Assembly (NCBI GenBank): GCA_003157745.1
Contig: PMKM01000142.1
Location: 15,953-79,952, forward strand
Length of the DNA: 64,000 nt
Reading direction: 5' to 3'
Origin: Bryobacterales bacterium
GTDB lineage: Bacteria > Acidobacteriota > Terriglobia > Bryobacterales > Bryobacteraceae
The position numbers and the translations under genes were made by a program. Shown here one piece after another: positions 61,301 through 64,000 of the stretch. Position 1 is the first letter of the stretch; every line of letters starts with the position of its first letter. The notes below the pieces were generated by a model, which had not been told where the DNA came from, did not search any database, and saw only the letters and a list, made by a program, of their open reading frames with translations.

Positions 61301-64000
61301 GCCGATTATCGAGGCGCGCTCCCTCGCCCTGGTTTCCGGCGCCAATCCCAGCCGCGCGGCAGTGGCGTTGCGGCTGGCGATTCTGGAAGAGGAGAACCGC
61401 AGAGACGATTCGGGCGCACTGCTTCTGACTCTGGCGCACTCCACCGCTTCGTCCGAGTTGCTGGACGATGTGAGCGCCGCCGCCGCGCGCCTCGGCTTCG
61501 ACAATGTTCGCCAATCGGTGCTCGAGCGCCAGATCGCCCTGGCCACCGACGATGTCGAGCATATTCGCCTGCGTCTGGCGTTGGCCCACTATTACGAGAG
61601 CAAGCCCGACCTCGCAGCGGCGCGCGCCGTAATCGAAGACGTTCTGCGCGCCAACCCAACCACCCTCGGCGTGGTGCGCGCCGCCACGGATTTCTACTGG
61701 CGCAACCATTTGCCCGAACAGGCCGTCGATACGCTGGTCGCCGCCGCGCGCACGTCGAACCCGGCATTCAAGAAGCAGTTCACCTTCGAGGCCGCCCAGA
61801 AGGCCGCCAACTCCGCCAAGTATGCGCGTGCGCGCGATCTGCTCGGCGAACTGCTCGCGACCGAACCGTTCAATGCCGACTACCTGGCAGCCGTCGCGGC
61901 CACCTATGCGCGCGCCGGCGAGTACGCGCAGCTTCGCGATTTCTATGCCGCCAGGATTGCCGAGATGAGCAATGCGCCCATCCCCGCCGTCGAGCGCAAT
62001 CAGCGCGTGGCCGGTTTGCGGCGCGGCCTGATTCCCGCGCTCGAGCACCTCACCGAATACTCGGCGGCCGTCGATCAGTACATCGAAATCGTCAACCGCT
62101 TCCCGGAAGACGAGGACCTGGTGAAGGACGCGGCGCTGTTCGCGATCCGGCACGGGCTGCAGGCGAAGCTGGCCGCGTATTACACCAAGGCCTCCGCCGA
62201 ATCTCCCAAGGACGTGCGCCTGCACGTCGTACTGGCGCGGTTCGCGACGCAGTTCGAGGATTATCCGGCGGCCGTTGCGGCTTACGATCGCGCCATCGCG
62301 GTGCGTCCGGACCGGCTGGAGCTGCGCATCGCACAGGCGCAATTGGAGGAGAGACTGACTCGTTTCGATCAGGCGATCGAGGCTTATCGGAAGCTGTACG
62401 CGCTGAGTTACCACGATCCGCAATGGCTGCTGAAGGTGGCCGAACTGATGGCTCGCGAGCGGCGCCCGGCGGAAGCCGTGAAGGCCGTCGAAGACGCCAT
62501 GATCGAAGGCCGGCCCGCCAAGCCGGAGCTGTTCTTCGATGCCGCGGCAACGCTCGAGAACTTGGGGCTGCTGCAGGAGGCCGCGACCTACGCCGCGCGT
62601 GGCGTCGATATGGCCGGAGCGCGGCTCCTGATCGACCAGGGAGATGCCAAGCTGTACGCGCGGTTGATGACCCGCTTGCGCAAGCACGACGAGGCTTACC
62701 GGCGCATCTATTCGGCCGCGCAGGCCGGCCTGAAGCTGCCGCAACGCGAGGCCGTGCCGCAGATGGCCGATCAGGCGCTGCGCCAGATCGGGCAGACCGC
62801 CAACACGTACTTCACGCCCGAAGAGAAGGTTTCGCTCGCCGCTTACCTCGATAAGGCGCGTGCCACGGCGGGCAATCCGGCGGGCTGGAACGACAGCCTG
62901 CTCGCACTGGTGCAAGCCGCGGGATTGAAGGAGCGCGAGGTCCGTTGGCGGAGCGATCTGCTGCTGGCCGCGCCCGATGCGCCGTCCGCCCAGGCGCACC
63001 TGTCGCGGATCACGGAACTTCAGAAATCCAGAATGCAATTCGCCGAATTGGGTTCTCTGCTGGAACGCTACTGGCGCGCCAAGAGCGATCGCATGACCCA
63101 ACTCGATCTGCTCGGCCAGGCTGCCCGGGCCTATGCGACCGCGGGAGACACCGATAGCGAGTTTCGCGTGCTGGCGCAGACTGGCGGCAGCATCGATCTC
63201 GCGCGCTACCTGAGTCTGTTGAAAAAACGCGATCCGGACGGCCGGCTGAAGTTGTCGGCCACCCCGGCCGGCATGCAAGTTGCTATCGACTCGGGCGACG
63301 CGTCGTTCGCGCGCGCCGCCGTCTCGCTCGGCGGCGCCAGGCTTACGCCAGTGTGGGCGCGCGCTTACCTCGGCCTGGTGGGCCTCTATTACCGCGACCC
63401 TGCCGCCGAAGTGAACGACGCATTCGGCGCCCTGCTCGGCGGCGGCACGATCGGCGAGCGCCTCGGCAAACGCGTCGATCGCAACCAACAGTTGGCCGGT
63501 GAGCGGTGGTTCTATTTCGGCTCGCGCTACGGCGAGTATCTCGGCCTCACCAATCGCGAGGGCGCGGAAGACTATTTGCCCGCCATGTTGGAAGCGGCGC
63601 CCGCGCACGCCGCCGCGTACTTTGGGCTGGCGCAATCCTACGAAGAGCTGGGGCAACACGGCCGCGCCGTCGCCGAATACGAAAACGGTCTTCAATTCGA
63701 TCCCGATTCCGGGTCCGCGCGCGCCTCGATCGCGGACGTTCTCTGGCGCCAGGACAAGCGGGACGATTCGATCGCGCAGACCAAACTGGCGCTCGAAGCA
63801 TTCCGCCGTCAGGTAAACTCAGGCCGCGTGCCGCCCGAGTTCTGGCATGATACCGAACGCACCCTCACCGCCATCGGCCAACGCAAGATTCTCGCCGCCG
63901 TGCGTTCGCAGGCCGACCGGCTGCTGCACGATTACATCCGCATCAACGGCGCTTATCAGGCGGGGCCATTGCTGCGCGGCGCGCTGACCGCGGCGGGCAA
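58362..64000 (+). CDS. Giant TPR-repeat secreted protein, continues past the window
   Basis: At least 1,879 codons, open to the window end. The start is a TTG at 58362 with a perfect AGGAGG at 58350-58355, six bases upstream, and an overlap of 17 bases with the VIT/VWA gene. A signal or anchor comes first (LLVCSGLLGAAVLLFHAPLRAE). The body is a long chain of TPR-like helix pairs (YPKEAEPYTRYFDYLRDHRQ, EFDRAIEEYVKGALAN, FEDYPAAVAAYDRAIAVRPD, GRAVAEYENGLQFDPDSGSA). A periplasmic scaffold or partner of the VIT/VWA protein is likely. No catalytic motif was seen. The stop codon is outside the window. Confidence 0.88.
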   Translation, partial: MKWCHSSRLLVCSGLLGAAVLLFHAPLRAEMSAWLKYVEAKSIQDAFFRSSAWPNGAVRVRRPPAETRPALTGLITVAPGNAELYRLRAGEAELQLDFAAAEADWQKYAQSLPDPADGQLALAQFYHRRLQPGDEMTALRAAAQAPSPAAERLTPAASQRSWRTFGQMLDLIRTQQLSADLVDRTYRDWMARYPKEAEPYTRYFDYLRDHRQFDDAERQIATYQQAFPDDKIYPFTARADLELHRGNTTQALALYEREFQPLWDASLIESYLDTLAKAGRLRSHLAETRAAVQKNPGDLRSVAKLFFCLRKLGNQPAARRALVEFRLAKEARHATWTADELITLARLFDRAQDANESIRHYYALYSLPGAPAAAREEALAGIANVLLASPEAPIRFGAGDLSLYRDIATMDPYPGYLNGVLSLLLNSESPSTSLAEQEKGAVSYFHRARASELVGLFDRQFPQSAERPALHARLIEACAIYGESDGVVRHGREFLTAFPSAPQRTSVALTMADAYARKAQPREEFALYDSLLKELAAQADGVPLGAAAAAPEAPAENEQEGGKPARQPDPSNAARSPEYARVLDRYISRLVSMDRVMDALAVCRGEIVRNPDDPGLYERLAAFLDQNKLGAQVEAVYRKAMERFPDTSWTHKLARWYLRRERRADFEKLTTAVVKMFSGTDLDKYFEELVNSSAVGPAAYRQVNLFAHQRFPNNLQFVRNLLDAYSRKETVDRAAYRELLRQNWFYDDTLRQTFLSNYSGEEQKEADALRTQAGDTAKLAAANPWGTRLVAEMAAWRSHFEDAAPAFEALAAQFPGDASIALRAAAVDRSLAAYRPEYAAKAVALVENAIKYDPGNHAALTEAGEIYADRERYAQAGPFWNRIPQTEPGNADGYLEAATVFWDYFQFDDALRLLAEGRQKLSDPALFAYQAGAIYENKGEFDRAIEEYVKGALANSDATADAASPAHSRLLRLARRQAMRPIIEARSLALVSGANPSRAAVALRLAILEEENRRDDSGALLLTLAHSTASSELLDDVSAAAARLGFDNVRQSVLERQIALATDDVEHIRLRLALAHYYESKPDLAAARAVIEDVLRANPTTLGVVRAATDFYWRNHLPEQAVDTLVAAARTSNPAFKKQFTFEAAQKAANSAKYARARDLLGELLATEPFNADYLAAVAATYARAGEYAQLRDFYAARIAEMSNAPIPAVERNQRVAGLRRGLIPALEHLTEYSAAVDQYIEIVNRFPEDEDLVKDAALFAIRHGLQAKLAAYYTKASAESPKDVRLHVVLARFATQFEDYPAAVAAYDRAIAVRPDRLELRIAQAQLEERLTRFDQAIEAYRKLYALSYHDPQWLLKVAELMARERRPAEAVKAVEDAMIEGRPAKPELFFDAAATLENLGLLQEAATYAARGVDMAGARLLIDQGDAKLYARLMTRLRKHDEAYRRIYSAAQAGLKLPQREAVPQMADQALRQIGQTANTYFTPEEKVSLAAYLDKARATAGNPAGWNDSLLALVQAAGLKEREVRWRSDLLLAAPDAPSAQAHLSRITELQKSRMQFAELGSLLERYWRAKSDRMTQLDLLGQAARAYATAGDTDSEFRVLAQTGGSIDLARYLSLLKKRDPDGRLKLSATPAGMQVAIDSGDASFARAAVSLGGARLTPVWARAYLGLVGLYYRDPAAEVNDAFGALLGGGTIGERLGKRVDRNQQLAGERWFYFGSRYGEYLGLTNREGAEDYLPAMLEAAPAHAAAYFGLAQSYEELGQHGRAVAEYENGLQFDPDSGSARASIADVLWRQDKRDDSIAQTKLALEAFRRQVNSGRVPPEFWHDTERTLTAIGQRKILAAVRSQADRLLHDYIRINGAYQAGPLLRGALTAAG

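Noticed and set aside
60504-63695. A 1,063-codon open frame on the minus strand
   Set aside because: It is the antisense of the giant TPR gene; its composition (Arg/Gly/Gln-rich, no fold pattern) is typical of shadow frames in GC-rich DNA, while the plus frame has TPR motifs, a signal and a strong ribosome site.

Overview
The window is a GC-rich, gene-dense bacterial chromosome segment. Most genes are packed into operons joined by ATGA-type overlaps. The gene content fits an acidobacterium, most likely the Bryobacterales/Solibacter group: a stand-alone duplicated MacB-type permease (acidobacterial ADOP family), a TIGR02999-like ECF sigma factor next to a Ser/Thr kinase with a C-terminal repeat region, winged-helix/TolB/TPR regulators, DUF4097, GldG-like and DUF4340 proteins, an exosortase with EpsI, and many interspersed hairpin repeats. 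The taxonomic call is inference from gene families. No rRNA, tRNA or CRISPR array was seen.

Layout. 0.2-2.6 kb (minus): pyrD, coupled to a phosphatase-fold protein that has lost most of its metal ligands. 2.7-4.4 kb: RodZ-like HTH protein, FlK-type thioesterase, Tat-exported sugar isomerase-like protein. 4.5-7.5 kb (minus): ECF sigma factor, zinc-finger/HEAT anti-sigma factor and two DUF4097 proteins in one coupled operon. 7.6-12.3 kb (plus): near-consensus promoter and a four-gene GldA/permease/GldG/DUF4340 ABC operon. 12.4-14.3 kb: pncB-pncA, nicotinate salvage. 14.5-15.8 kb: FucP-like sugar symporter. 15.8-17.3 kb (minus): exosortase plus EpsI. 17.4-22.8 kb: secreted hypotheticals, a zincin-like protein, an L,D-transpeptidase, a small coupled membrane peptide and a deleted transposase. 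22.9-26.0 kb (minus): three modular secreted paralogs ending in an exosortase-type signal (TPVPPxLWLA), two of them frameshifted. 26.2-33.1 kb: winged-helix/TolB/TPR regulator, polysaccharide-related hydrolase and lyase, membrane protein, minimal metallopeptidase.

33.1-38.1 kb is the most unusual region. Two direct copies of a roughly 100-bp repeat bracket a perfect TTGACA-N16-TATAAT promoter, a 51-residue peptide with a CxCxC motif, a radical SAM protein and an ADOP permease. I read it as a RiPP-like cassette inserted upstream of the glycine-cleavage operon. The radical SAM gene seems to have lost its SPASM region by deletion, with the C-terminal tail left in another frame, so the cassette may be decaying (or the assembly is wrong there).

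38.2-42.5 kb: gcvT-gcvH-gcvPA-gcvPB, coupled to a large GT39-like membrane protein. 44.9-50.4 kb: secreted Cpe/CNA-B-like protein, SppA, GT4 glycosyltransferase, a receiver-less sigma-54 activator with an altered GAFTGA loop, and RlpA-SPOR. 51.0-64.0 kb (plus): ECF sigma factor, Ser/Thr kinase, beta-propeller sensor, VIT/VWA protein and a giant TPR protein running off the window end.

Interspersed repeats are a second theme. Double hairpins keep their pairing while stem sequence changes, three GTGGG-flanked hairpins lie in one intergenic gap, and a pair of ACCGCTCCCT repeats is present.
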